Made by a program: the position numbers and the translations under genes. 64,000 bases of DNA. Source: Xanthomonas massiliensis. GTDB taxonomy: Bacteria; Pseudomonadota; Gammaproteobacteria; Xanthomonadales; Xanthomonadaceae. Position 1 is the stretch's first letter. Every line of letters starts with the position of its first letter. The notes beneath the pieces were generated by a model that saw only the letters and a list, made by a program, of their open reading frames with translations, searched no databases and was not told where the DNA came from. Of this stretch, positions 27,577 to 36,670 are shown one piece after another. The stretch lies in assembly GCF_900018785.1 (NCBI RefSeq), contig NZ_FCOY01000006.1:558001-622000 (forward strand), in the 5' to 3' direction.

Positions 27577-30500
27577 TCAGGCCTTGGACAGCGTCAGCAG
27601 GATCGCCCGCGCGGCACTGAAGCGCTCGGCCGGATCGGGCAGCGGATGGCGGATGCGCAGCTTGTCCGGGCCGTCCATCGCGTACAGCCGGGGCTGCTTC
27701 TGGATCATCTGGATGACCGCCATCGGGTCCACCTGCGGCTGCGCCTCGAACACGATGCGCCCGCCGTTCTCGCCCAGGTCCAGCTTGCGGATGCCCAGCG
27801 CCTGCGCCTGCAGGCGCAGCTCGGCGAGGGCGAACAGGTGCTTGACCGGGTCCGGCAGCAGGCCGAAGCGGTCGATCATCTCCACCTGCAGCTCGCGCAG
27901 CGCCTCGTCGTCGCGCGCGCTGGAGATGCGCTTGTACAGGGTCAGGCGGGTGTGCACGTCGGGCAGGTAGTCCTCCGGGATCAGCGCCGGCACGTGCAGC
28001 TCAACCTCGGCACCGCGCGCCTGCTCGCCGGCGTCCACGTCCGGCAGCTTGCCCTGGCGGATGCTGCGCACCGCGCGCTCGAGCAGCTCGGTGTACAGGC
28101 TGAAGCCGACCTCGGCCATCTGCCCGCTCTGCTCCTCGCCGAGCAGCTCGCCGGCGCCGCGGATCTCCAGGTCGTGGGTGGCCAGGGTGAAGCCGGCGCC
28201 GAGCTCGTCCATCGAGGCGATCGCCTCCAGGCGCTTCTCCGCGTCGGGCGTCATCGCGCGCCGGTCCGGGACCAGCAGGTAGGCGTAGGCGCGGTGGTGC
28301 GAGCGGCCGACGCGGCCGCGCAGCTGGTGCAGCTGGGCCAGGCCGAACTTGTCGGCACGGTTGATGATGATGGTGTTGGCGTTGGGGATGTCGATGCCCG
28401 ACTCGATGATGGTCGTGGCCAGCAGCACGTTGAAGCGCTGCTTCTGGAAATCCAGCATCACCCGCTCCAGCTCGCGCTCGTGCATCTGCCCGTGGGCCAC
28501 GCCGATGCGCGCCTCGGGCACCAGCTCGGACAGCTGGCGCTGCATCCGGCCGATGCTCTCCACGTCGTTGTGCAGGAAGTACAGCTGGCCGCCGCGGCCG
28601 AGCTCGCGCTGGAACGCCTCGCGCAACTGGGCGTCGTCCCACGGCACCACGAAGGTCTGCACCGCCAGCCGGTTCGGCGGCGGGGTGGCGATGATCGACA
28701 GGTCGCGCAGCCCGGCCATGGCCATGTTGAGCGTGCGCGGGATCGGCGTGGCGGTCAGGGTCAGCAGGTGCACGTTGGCGCGCAGCGCCTTGAGCGCCTC
28801 CTTCTGGCGCACGCCGAAGCGCTGTTCCTCGTCGACGATGACCAGGCCCAGGTCCTTGAACTTCACGTCCGGCTGCAGCAGGCGGTGGGTGCCGACGATC
28901 ACGTCGACCTCGCCGGCGGCCACGCGCTGCAGCTCGTGCTCGATCTCCTTCTTGGTGCGGAAGCGCGACAGCACCTCGACCTTGAGCGGCCAGTCGGCGA
29001 AGCGGTCGCGGAAGTTGCGGTAGTGCTGCTCGGCCAGCAGCGTGGTCGGCACCAGCACCGCGACCTGCTTGCCGGCGCTGGCGGCGGCGAAGGCGGCGCG
29101 CACGGCGACCTCGGTCTTGCCGAAGCCGACGTCGCCGCACACCACGCGGTCCATCGGCTGGCTGCTGGCCAGGTCGCGCAGGGTGGCATCGATGGCGGCC
29201 AGCTGGTCGGGCGTCTCCTCGAACGGGAAGGTCGCGGCGAACGGCTCATACATCGCCCGGTCCACGTCCAACGCCAGGCCGGCGCGGGCACGGCGCCGCG
29301 CCTGGATCTCCAGCAGCTCGGCGGCCACGTCGCGCACCTTCTCGGCGGCGCGGCGCTTGGCCTTGGTCCACTGCTCGCCACCGAGCGAGTGCAGCGGCGC
29401 GGTCTCCGGCGAGGCGCCGGAGTAGCGGCTGATCAGGTGCAGCTGCGCGACCGGCACGTACAGGCGGTCGCCCTTGGCGTACTCGATCTCGAGGAACTCG
29501 CCGGGCATGCCGCCCACGTCCATCGCCACCAGCCCGCGGTAGCGGCCCACGCCATGGTCCTCGTGGACGACCGGCGCGCCCTCGGTCAGCTCGCCGAGGT
29601 CGCGGATGATCGCTTCCGGCTCGCGCCCGGCGCGGGCGCGGCGGCGCGGCTGGCTGGCACGCTCGGGGAACAGTTGGCGCTCGGTGAGCACGGCGATGCG
29701 CGGCGCGTCCAGCGCGAAGCCATCCTCCAGCGGTGCCACGGCGATGGCCAGGCGCGGCGCATCCTCGGCCAGGAAGGCGGGGAAGCCGGCCACGGTCTGC
29801 GGCTGCAACTTGGCCGCGGCCAGCACTTCCAGCAGCGCCTCGCGGCGGCCGGCGCTGTCGGCGGCGATCAGCACCCGGCCCGGGTAATGGGCCAAAAAGC
29901 CGGCCAGCGCATTCTCCGCGCCCTCGCGCGCGGCCACCGGCAGCGCCGGCAGCGGCTGGTCGCCCAGGGCGTGGGCCTTGTCGATGTCGGCATGGTCGGC
30001 GGGCCACACCTCGATGCGCGCGCGCTGGTTGAGGCGCTCGCGCAGCGCGTCCGGCGGCAGGTACAGCTCGGCCGGCGGCAGCAGCGGGCGCTCCACGTCG
30101 TGGCGGCGCTGCTCGTAGCGGTTCTGGGTCTGCGCCCAGAACGCGGCGGCCGCCTCGGGCGCGCCGGGCGCGATCAGCGACAGGGTCGAGGCGTCCAGGT
30201 AGTCCAGCAGCGTGGCGGTGGCCGGCGCGCCGTCGCGGCCCGGCTCGAAGAACAGCGGCAGGTAGTACTCGATGCCGGCCGGCGCCAGGCCGGCCTTGAG
30301 GTCCTGGTACAGGCCGCTGTGGCGCGTGTCCACGTCGAAGCGCTCGCGCAGGGTGTCCATCGCGCGCTGCACGCTGGCCTCGTCCATCGGCACTTCGCGG
30401 CCGGGCAGCATGCGCACCGCCTGGACCTTGTCCAGCGAGCGCTGCGATTCCGGGTCGAACTCGCGGATCGAGTCGATGTCCGTGTCCAGCAGCTCGATGC

Positions 30501-31062
30501 GCAGCGGCGCGGCGGCGCCCATCGGGAACACGTCCAGCAGCCCGCCGCGCACGGCGAAGTCGCCCGGGTCCATCACCTGCGGCACGTGGCGGTAGCCGGC
30601 GTTCTCCAGGCGACGCTTCTCCGCGTCCAGGTCCAGGCGCTGGCCGACCTTCAGGTCGAAGCTGCCGCCGACCACGTAGCGCAGCGGCGCCAGCCGCTGC
30701 AGCAGGGTCTGCACCGGCACCACCACGATGCCGCGCTCCAGCGTGGGCAGGCGGTGCAGGGTGGCCAGGCGCTGGGAGACGATCTCCGGATGCGGGCTGA
30801 AGCGGTCGTAAGGCAGGGTTTCCCAGTCGGGGAAGGCCAGCACCGGCAGCGAGGCGTCATCGCCGAGCAGGGTGCCCAGGTCCGATTCCAGCTGGCGCGC
30901 GCTCTGGTTGTCGCGGGCCACCACCAGCAGCGGGCCGGCATGGGCGGCCGCGGCGCGGGCGATGTGCCAGGCCAGGGCGGTCGGGGATGCGGGCGCGCGC
31001 CACCAGGCGCGCAGCTGGCCGGCGCGCGGCAGCGGCGGCGGGGAAAGGGGAAGTGTCGGCAT
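27577..31062 (-). CDS. mfd: Transcription-repair coupling factor
   Basis: 1161 residues. An N-terminal UvrB-homology region (DWETLPYDRFSPHPEIVSQR), RNA polymerase-interacting and RecG-like translocase domains are in order. Walker A is GDVGFGKT near 643-650 and the DEEQ box lies at 744-747, followed by TATPIPRTL. It pushes stalled RNA polymerase off lesions and recruits UvrA. Length is typical. A GNAT gene lies 45 bp upstream on the same strand. Confidence 0.97.
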   Translation of the reverse strand: MPTLPLSPPPLPRAGQLRAWWRAPASPTALAWHIARAAAAHAGPLLVVARDNQSARQLESDLGTLLGDDASLPVLAFPDWETLPYDRFSPHPEIVSQRLATLHRLPTLERGIVVVPVQTLLQRLAPLRYVVGGSFDLKVGQRLDLDAEKRRLENAGYRHVPQVMDPGDFAVRGGLLDVFPMGAAAPLRIELLDTDIDSIREFDPESQRSLDKVQAVRMLPGREVPMDEASVQRAMDTLRERFDVDTRHSGLYQDLKAGLAPAGIEYYLPLFFEPGRDGAPATATLLDYLDASTLSLIAPGAPEAAAAFWAQTQNRYEQRRHDVERPLLPPAELYLPPDALRERLNQRARIEVWPADHADIDKAHALGDQPLPALPVAAREGAENALAGFLAHYPGRVLIAADSAGRREALLEVLAAAKLQPQTVAGFPAFLAEDAPRLAIAVAPLEDGFALDAPRIAVLTERQLFPERASQPRRRARAGREPEAIIRDLGELTEGAPVVHEDHGVGRYRGLVAMDVGGMPGEFLEIEYAKGDRLYVPVAQLHLISRYSGASPETAPLHSLGGEQWTKAKRRAAEKVRDVAAELLEIQARRRARAGLALDVDRAMYEPFAATFPFEETPDQLAAIDATLRDLASSQPMDRVVCGDVGFGKTEVAVRAAFAAASAGKQVAVLVPTTLLAEQHYRNFRDRFADWPLKVEVLSRFRTKKEIEHELQRVAAGEVDVIVGTHRLLQPDVKFKDLGLVIVDEEQRFGVRQKEALKALRANVHLLTLTATPIPRTLNMAMAGLRDLSIIATPPPNRLAVQTFVVPWDDAQLREAFQRELGRGGQLYFLHNDVESIGRMQRQLSELVPEARIGVAHGQMHERELERVMLDFQKQRFNVLLATTIIESGIDIPNANTIIINRADKFGLAQLHQLRGRVGRSHHRAYAYLLVPDRRAMTPDAEKRLEAIASMDELGAGFTLATHDLEIRGAGELLGEEQSGQMAEVGFSLYTELLERAVRSIRQGKLPDVDAGEQARGAEVELHVPALIPEDYLPDVHTRLTLYKRISSARDDEALRELQVEMIDRFGLLPDPVKHLFALAELRLQAQALGIRKLDLGENGGRIVFEAQPQVDPMAVIQMIQKQPRLYAMDGPDKLRIRHPLPDPAERFSAARAILLTLSKA

Positions 31063-31107
31063 GGAACCGCGAATTTTACCAGAGCGCCCGCGGCGGGCCC
31101 GGGCGGC

Positions 31108-31650
31108 TCAGCCGGCCAGGTCGAGGCTGACCCGCACCAGCCCGGCATCGCCCGGGCGCGGCATGCGCCGGAAGCCCAGCGAGGAGGCCAGCTTGAGCAT
31201 CGGTTCGTTGTCCACCGCGACGTCGCCGTAGAGCCGGTCCAGGTACTTGCCGCGCGCCCACTTGACCAGCTTGCGCATCAGCTGCCGGCCCAGGCCCTGG
31301 CCGGCGAGGAAGCGGCTGATCAGGATCGCGAACTCCGCCTCGCGCGTGCCCGGCACCAGGCTGGCACGGGCGATCGCGCCGACCACCGCCTCGCCCGGCG
31401 GCAGCGGCTCGGCCGCGACCAGGGTGATCCCGGTCTTGGGGCTGGGCCGGGTGAGCTGCTCGGCCATGTCCGGGGTGAGCTCGCCGACCGCGTGCAGGAA
31501 CCGGTCGCGCACCTCCTCCGGGCCGAACAGCGGGAACACGCCTTGCAGCGGTTCGGCGTCTTCCGGCCGGATCGGGCGCAGCAGCAACTCGCGCTTGTCG
31601 CGAAGGACGAAGGTTTCATGCCACGGGGGCATGCGGTTGCGGGTCGCCAT
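31108..31650 (-). CDS. GNAT family N-acetyltransferase
   Basis: 180 residues. The acetyl-CoA site is in FLAGQGLGRQLMRKLVKWA (Q118-x-x-G-x-G-like), preceded by AEFAILISR. The domain resembles the acetyltransferase part fused to acyl-CoA synthetases (Pat-like), here stand-alone. The substrate is unknown. The ATG at 31650 follows a short untranslated stretch after rlmJ on the same strand. Confidence 0.82.
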   Translation of the reverse strand: MATRNRMPPWHETFVLRDKRELLLRPIRPEDAEPLQGVFPLFGPEEVRDRFLHAVGELTPDMAEQLTRPSPKTGITLVAAEPLPPGEAVVGAIARASLVPGTREAEFAILISRFLAGQGLGRQLMRKLVKWARGKYLDRLYGDVAVDNEPMLKLASSLGFRRMPRPGDAGLVRVSLDLAG

Positions 31651-31712
31651 GGGCGGCAGTCTCACGAGAACGTGACCTCGCGATTCTCGCACCGCCCGGG
31701 ATGCACCGGGTG

Positions 31713-31733
31713 AAGCCCGGCAAAGCGGGTTTT
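31713..31733 (+). terminator. Small hairpin with T-run in the rlmJ-GNAT gap
   Basis: AAGCCCG, a 6-base loop, CGGGTTT and a further T. It is oriented for plus-strand transcripts, although both flanking genes are on the minus strand. A second short dyad (ATACGCAGGCGTAT) lies at about 31748-31761. Confidence 0.3.
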
Positions 31734-31773
31734 GCGTGGATCCGCCGATACGCAGGCGTATGCGGCGACGGGC

Positions 31774-32439
31774 TCAGGCCGGCAGGGAGGCGACCTTGCG
31801 GAAGAACGGCAGCAGGCTGCGGCGCTGCTTGATCGGGTACCACACCGCGCAGATCGCCTGCGGCCAGCGTGCCAGCACCTCGCCCAGGGCGGCGACGATG
31901 CGCGGGTACTCGGCGTCCTGGGTCTCGTAGGGCGGGTCGATCAGCACCAGGCCGCGGCCGATGCGGGTGCCGCCCGGGCGCGGCGGCAGCAGCGCCCGGA
32001 TGGCGTCGTAGCCGTCGCCGGCCTGCACCTGCACGCGCCGGTCGCCGGCGAACAGCGCCTTCAGCTGCGCCGCTTCCTCCGGCTGCAGCTCGCAGGCGGC
32101 GAGGCGGTCCTGGGCGCGCATGGCCCGGGCGACCAGCAGCGGCGAGCCGGGGTAGGTGACCAGGGCGCCGACCGGGTTGTCGGCCTGCACCGCACGCAGG
32201 TAGCGCTCGATGGCGCCGGGCAGGCCGGCCTCGCCGGCCAGCCTCAGCACGCCGCCTTCGGCCTCGGCGGTCCTGCGCCCTTCCTCGCCGGCCAGCAGGT
32301 AGCGGCCGCGCCCGGCGTGGGTGTCGAGCACGAAGAACGGGGTGTCCTTGCGCGCGAGTGCGTCGGTCAGCGCCAGCAGCACGACGTGCTTGAGCACGTC
32401 GGCGTGGTTGCCGGCATGGAAGGCGTGGCGGTAGTTCAT
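31774..32439 (-). CDS. rlmJ: 23S rRNA (adenine2030-N6)-methyltransferase, short C-terminus
   Basis: 221 residues. It begins MNYRHAFHAGNHADVLKH, binds SAM with LDTHAGRGRY and carries the catalytic DPPY (168-171). It methylates A2030 of 23S rRNA. E. coli RlmJ has about 280 residues; here the frame stops just after AVWYPIKQRRSLLPFFRK, so about 60 residues are missing. The next 123 bp before the GNAT gene do not encode the missing tail in any frame. Either the tail was deleted or this lineage has a shorter form. Activity is uncertain. Confidence 0.85.
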   Translation of the reverse strand: MNYRHAFHAGNHADVLKHVVLLALTDALARKDTPFFVLDTHAGRGRYLLAGEEGRRTAEAEGGVLRLAGEAGLPGAIERYLRAVQADNPVGALVTYPGSPLLVARAMRAQDRLAACELQPEEAAQLKALFAGDRRVQVQAGDGYDAIRALLPPRPGGTRIGRGLVLIDPPYETQDAEYPRIVAALGEVLARWPQAICAVWYPIKQRRSLLPFFRKVASLPA

Positions 32440-32500
32440 GGGGCGGCAGTGTACGGTGCGGCGCCGGCGGGCATGGCGATCCGCGCGTGGCGGCGCGTTT

Positions 32501-32518
32501 TTGACGTAATTACGTCAA
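32501..32518. promoter_or_regulatory. 18-bp perfect palindrome upstream of oprB
   Basis: TTGACGTAATTACGTCAA reads the same on both strands. It lies between divergent rlmJ and oprB in otherwise GC-rich DNA, about 28 bp before a TAGAAT (32546-32551) that could be the oprB -10. It is a likely dimer-binding operator; the regulator is unknown. Confidence 0.6.
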
Positions 32519-32703
32519 TGCGCGAGCCACCAGGGGGGCCGTCGCTAGAATGGCCGCATCCGGAAGATTGCGACCAATTGCCGCAGCTTCCGACGGTGGG
32601 AGCCCCGGCAATGCCGTCGTGCTCCGCGTTATTGACCCCGAACGTGGCTGAGGCATGCCGTGGACCGCTGGCACCGGTCCGGCCGTGCCGAGGCGAGGTA
32701 CAC

Positions 32704-34077
32704 ATGCAAAACATTTCCCATGGGCGCGGCGGACTCCGCCAGCGGCGCCTGATGCTTGCGTGGGCAGGAAGCCTGGTGCTGTCGTCGCCGTGGGCGGCGC
32801 TGGCGGCAACCGCCGATTCCGCCCCCGCCGCGGAACCGGCATCTTCCCAGGACCCGTTCACCGGCAAGACCCTGACCGGCGACTGGGGCGGGCGGCGCAG
32901 CGAACTCCATGCCGACGGCATCGACCTGCGCGGCAGCTTCATCGACGAAGCGATGGGCGTCGTCCACGGCGGCCTGGACCGGGGCGCGCGCAACGCCTAC
33001 CAGACCCAGGTCGGCGTCGATCTGGACATGGGCAAGCTGACCTCCTTCTGGGGCGACGGCCGCTTCCACCTGACCGTCAACGATCGCCGCGGCCTGAGCA
33101 CGTCCAACGAGCTGGGCGGCAACGACTACATGCCGATCCAGGAAATCTACAGCGACCAGTTCACCCGCCTGAGCGAGTTGAGCTACGACCAGAACTTCTT
33201 CGACAGGAAGTTGAACTGGAAGGCCGGCTACTACGTGTTCGGCAACGATTTCGGCATCAACCAGATCATGACGAACTTCGTCAATGCCGCGTTGTGCGCG
33301 CACCCGATCTCGCTTTCCACCAGCGCCGGCTGGACCAATTGGCCGCGCGCGCGCTGGGCCACGCACGTGACCTGGCACCCGACCGAGGACACCACGCTGC
33401 GCGCGGCGATGGTGCTGGTCAACACCGGCTACAACCTGGAACGGAACCGGTGGCGGCTGGACGTGCAGGGCACGACCGGCCACCTGTATCCGGTCGAGTT
33501 CGAATGGGCGCCGCGCATCGCCGGCCAGTATCCGGGCCACTACAAGGTGGGCTACTACTACGACACCTCCGATACCCGCATGGTCGGCGACCGCGCCGGC
33601 GACGCCGCCCTGGGCTTGCCGGTCCGGATGGCGGATCACCGCGAAGGCGGATACGCGATGTTCGACCAGAAGGTGACCCGCAATGCCGTCGATGGCGGCT
33701 TGAGCCTGTTCCTCAACTACACCGCGCAATCCCAGCAGACCGCGGTGATCCATCGCTGGGCATCGACCGGCTTCGTCTACCAGGGGTTGTTCGCGTCGCG
33801 GCCGCAGGACAGGTTGTCCTTCGGCTACGTGCGCGCCTCGGTCAACCGCCACCTCAATGCCTACCAGCGGCTGTTGGGCGATGCCGGTGCGGTCGACGAT
33901 CCGGACTGGGCGCTCAATTCCGCCGAGCAGCTGTACGAACTGGCCTACGGGTTCCAGGTACGCCCGTGGCTGTCGGTCCGCCCGGACCTGCAATACGTGG
34001 TCAAGCCCGGCGCCTTCCGCCACCTCGATACGGCCAACGTGCTGGCCGCCGGCGTACAGGTCCGGGTGGCATTCTGA
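32704..34077 (+). CDS. oprB: OprB-family carbohydrate-selective porin
   Basis: 457 residues. A long signal peptide ends near LAATADSAPAA; the mature protein is rich in aromatic beta strands and ends VRVAF as outer-membrane barrels do. Blocks such as TGDWGGRRSELHADGIDLRG are hallmark OprB sequence. It would admit glucose to the periplasm. The glucose dehydrogenase gene starts 60 bp downstream, so the two form a functional pair. Confidence 0.9.
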   Translation: MQNISHGRGGLRQRRLMLAWAGSLVLSSPWAALAATADSAPAAEPASSQDPFTGKTLTGDWGGRRSELHADGIDLRGSFIDEAMGVVHGGLDRGARNAYQTQVGVDLDMGKLTSFWGDGRFHLTVNDRRGLSTSNELGGNDYMPIQEIYSDQFTRLSELSYDQNFFDRKLNWKAGYYVFGNDFGINQIMTNFVNAALCAHPISLSTSAGWTNWPRARWATHVTWHPTEDTTLRAAMVLVNTGYNLERNRWRLDVQGTTGHLYPVEFEWAPRIAGQYPGHYKVGYYYDTSDTRMVGDRAGDAALGLPVRMADHREGGYAMFDQKVTRNAVDGGLSLFLNYTAQSQQTAVIHRWASTGFVYQGLFASRPQDRLSFGYVRASVNRHLNAYQRLLGDAGAVDDPDWALNSAEQLYELAYGFQVRPWLSVRPDLQYVVKPGAFRHLDTANVLAAGVQVRVAF

Positions 34078-34137
34078 CGACCCGCGCCCACCGGCTTCCG
34101 GCTCGATTCCTGCAAATTCGTCGAAAAAGGCAGAACC

Positions 34138-36543
34138 ATGGAAAACATATCGATATCCCCATTGCGTGACCGGATATACCCGCGCCTCGTGGGTGTCCTG
34201 GTCGCGCTGTTCGGCCTGGCGCTGGCCGTCGGCGGCGCCAGGCTGGTCATGCTGCACGGCAGCGCCTACTTCGTCCTGATGGGCCTTGCCTCGCTGGTGG
34301 CCGGCATCCTGCTGGTGCGTCGGCGCCGCTCGGGTGCCGTGGTCTACGGCGTGGCGTTCGTGGCCACGGTGGTCTGGGCGCTGGCCGATGCCGGCCTGGC
34401 CTTCTGGCCGCAGGTCTCGCGGCTGGTGATGCCGGCGGTGCTGGCGATGCTGGTGGCCTTCGCCTGGCCGGCGCTGTGCCGCACCGGCGGGCGTACCGCC
34501 GGCAAGGGCGGCTACCTGGTCGGTGGCGCGTTGTTCGTCGCGCTGCTGGCGACGCTGGGCTCGGCCTTCGTGCTGCGCCCGATCATCGCTGACGGCAAGG
34601 ACCGGCCGCTGGTGCCGGTGGCCAAGGGCGCCGCGCAGACGAACTGGGAGGCCTGGGCCAATACCAAGCAGGGCACCCGCTTCGCGGCGCTGGACCAGAT
34701 CAATCGCGACAACGTCAAGAACCTGCAGGTCGCCTGGACCGCGCATACCGGCGATGTGCCGCAGAGCACCGGCGCCGGCGCCGAGGACCAGAACACCCCG
34801 CTGCAGATCGGCGACACGCTGTACGTATGCACCGCCTACAGCAAGGTGCTGGCGTTCGACGTGGACACCGGCGAACAGCGCTGGAAGTACGACGCCCATG
34901 CCAAGGCCCCGAGCTGGCAGCGCTGCCGCGGCCTGGGCTACTACGAGGACGGCGCCGACGCCGCGGCCGCCGGGACCGCGGCTGCACCCGCTCCGGCCGC
35001 TGCCGCGGCCGTGAGCGAGGCGCCGGCGTGCCGGCGGCGGCTGTTCATGCCGACCATCGATGCGCGCCTGATCGCCATCGATGCCGATACCGGCAAGGCC
35101 TGCGCTGACTTCGGCAACGCCGGCACCGTCGACCTCTCGGTCGGCATGGGGGCGATGGGCGATGACTGGTACCAGCAGACCTCCGCGCCGCTGGTGGCCG
35201 GCAACCTGGTGATCGTCGGCGGCCGCGTGGCCGACAACTGGTCCACCAGCGAGCCTTCCGGCGTGGTGCGCGCCTTCGACGTGCACAGCGGCAAGCTGGT
35301 GTGGGCGTGGGATTCGGGCAATGCCGCCATCACCGGCCAGCCGCCGGAAGGGCAGACCTATACCCGTGGTTCGCCCAACGTGTGGGCGGCGATGTCCTAC
35401 GACCCGCAGCTTGGCCTGGTGTACCTGCCCACCGGCAATGCCACGCCGGACTTCTACGGCGCCCAGCGCACGCCCGAGGAGGACAAGTACAGCTCCTCGA
35501 TCGTCGCCCTGGACCTGGCCACCGGTCGCCCGCGCTGGCACTTCCAGACCACCCACCACGACCTGTGGGACTTCGACCTGCCGGCGCAGCCGCTGCTGTA
35601 CGACGTGCCCGACGGCAAGGGCGGCACGCTGCCGGCGCTGGTGCAGGTCAGCAAGCAGGGCATGATCTTCATGCTCGACCGCCGCACCGGCAAGCCGATC
35701 GCCGATGTCGAGGAAAAGCCGGTGCCGCAGGGCGACCTGCCGGGCGAGCGCTACTCGCCGACCCAGCCGTATTCGGTAGGCATGCCCTCGTTCGGCAACG
35801 CCACCCTGACCGAATCGGACATGTGGGGCGCGACCCTGCTCGACCAGATGCTGTGCCGCATCCAGTTCAAGGGCATGCGCCACCAGGGCGTGTACACCCC
35901 GCCGGGGCTGGACCCGTCGCTGCAGATGCCCGGCTCGCTGGGCGGCATGAACTGGGGCAGCGTGTCGGTGGACCCGACCACCCACTACATGTTCGTCAAC
36001 GACATGCGCCTGGGCCTGTTCAACTACGAGATCCCGCGCGACCAGATGCCCAAGAACGCCAGCGGCATCGAGATGGGCGCGGTGCCGATGGAAGGCACCC
36101 CGTACGGCGCCATGCGCCAGCGCTTCCTGTCCAAGCTGGGCATTCCCTGCCAGAAGCCGCCGTTCGGCACCCTCTCGGCGGTGGACCTGACCACGCGCAA
36201 GATCGTCTGGCAGGTGCCGGTGGGCACGGTGAAGGACACCGGTCCCCTGGGCATCAGGATGGGCCTGCCGATCCCGGTCGGCATGCCGACGCTGGGGCCG
36301 ACGCTGGCCACCCAGGGCGGGCTGGTGTTCTTCGCCGGCACCCAGGACTTCTACCTGCGCGCCTGGGACAGCCAGACCGGCAAGGAGATCTGGAAGGCGC
36401 GGCTGCCGGTGGGAAGCCAGGGCGGGCCGATGACCTATGTCTCGCCGAAGACCGGCCGGCAGTACATCGTGATCACCGCCGGCGGCGCGCGCCAGTCGCC
36501 CGACCGGGGTGATTACGTGATCGCCTACGCCTTGCCGCGCTAA
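34138..36543 (+). CDS. gcd: Membrane-bound PQQ-dependent glucose dehydrogenase
   Basis: 801 residues. Five N-terminal membrane helices (residues 15-150) anchor an eight-bladed PQQ propeller in the periplasm, with motifs such as HTGDVPQSTGAGAEDQNTPL, TTHHDLWDFDLPAQP and SAVDLTTRKIVWQVP. It oxidises glucose to gluconolactone and passes electrons to ubiquinone. An Ala/Pro-rich insert (about residues 278-298) sits between two propeller strands. A strong terminator follows. PQQ biosynthesis genes are not in the window. Confidence 0.95.
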   Translation: MENISISPLRDRIYPRLVGVLVALFGLALAVGGARLVMLHGSAYFVLMGLASLVAGILLVRRRRSGAVVYGVAFVATVVWALADAGLAFWPQVSRLVMPAVLAMLVAFAWPALCRTGGRTAGKGGYLVGGALFVALLATLGSAFVLRPIIADGKDRPLVPVAKGAAQTNWEAWANTKQGTRFAALDQINRDNVKNLQVAWTAHTGDVPQSTGAGAEDQNTPLQIGDTLYVCTAYSKVLAFDVDTGEQRWKYDAHAKAPSWQRCRGLGYYEDGADAAAAGTAAAPAPAAAAAVSEAPACRRRLFMPTIDARLIAIDADTGKACADFGNAGTVDLSVGMGAMGDDWYQQTSAPLVAGNLVIVGGRVADNWSTSEPSGVVRAFDVHSGKLVWAWDSGNAAITGQPPEGQTYTRGSPNVWAAMSYDPQLGLVYLPTGNATPDFYGAQRTPEEDKYSSSIVALDLATGRPRWHFQTTHHDLWDFDLPAQPLLYDVPDGKGGTLPALVQVSKQGMIFMLDRRTGKPIADVEEKPVPQGDLPGERYSPTQPYSVGMPSFGNATLTESDMWGATLLDQMLCRIQFKGMRHQGVYTPPGLDPSLQMPGSLGGMNWGSVSVDPTTHYMFVNDMRLGLFNYEIPRDQMPKNASGIEMGAVPMEGTPYGAMRQRFLSKLGIPCQKPPFGTLSAVDLTTRKIVWQVPVGTVKDTGPLGIRMGLPIPVGMPTLGPTLATQGGLVFFAGTQDFYLRAWDSQTGKEIWKARLPVGSQGGPMTYVSPKTGRQYIVITAGGARQSPDRGDYVIAYALPR

Positions 36544-36569
36544 CCCGGCGCAACCGCGAAGCGAAGAAT

Positions 36570-36606
36570 GGGCCGCCCCTCCCGCCCGGGAGGGGCGGCC
36601 CTTTTT
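36570..36606 (+). terminator. Rho-independent terminator of oprB-gcd
   Basis: A perfect 15-bp GC stem (GGGCCGCCCCTCCCG and its complement) around CC, followed by TTTTT. Confidence 0.9.
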
Positions 36607-36670
36607 GTCCGAAGGGCGCAACGGATGGCATGATGCGCGGCGTTCCCGTCTGGTTGCCGACATCCGCGGC

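Noticed and set aside
27022-31713. Plus-strand open frame of about 1560 codons
   Set aside because: It lies antisense to mfd and is rich in Gln, His, Arg and Gly, the usual composition of a shadow frame in GC-rich DNA.
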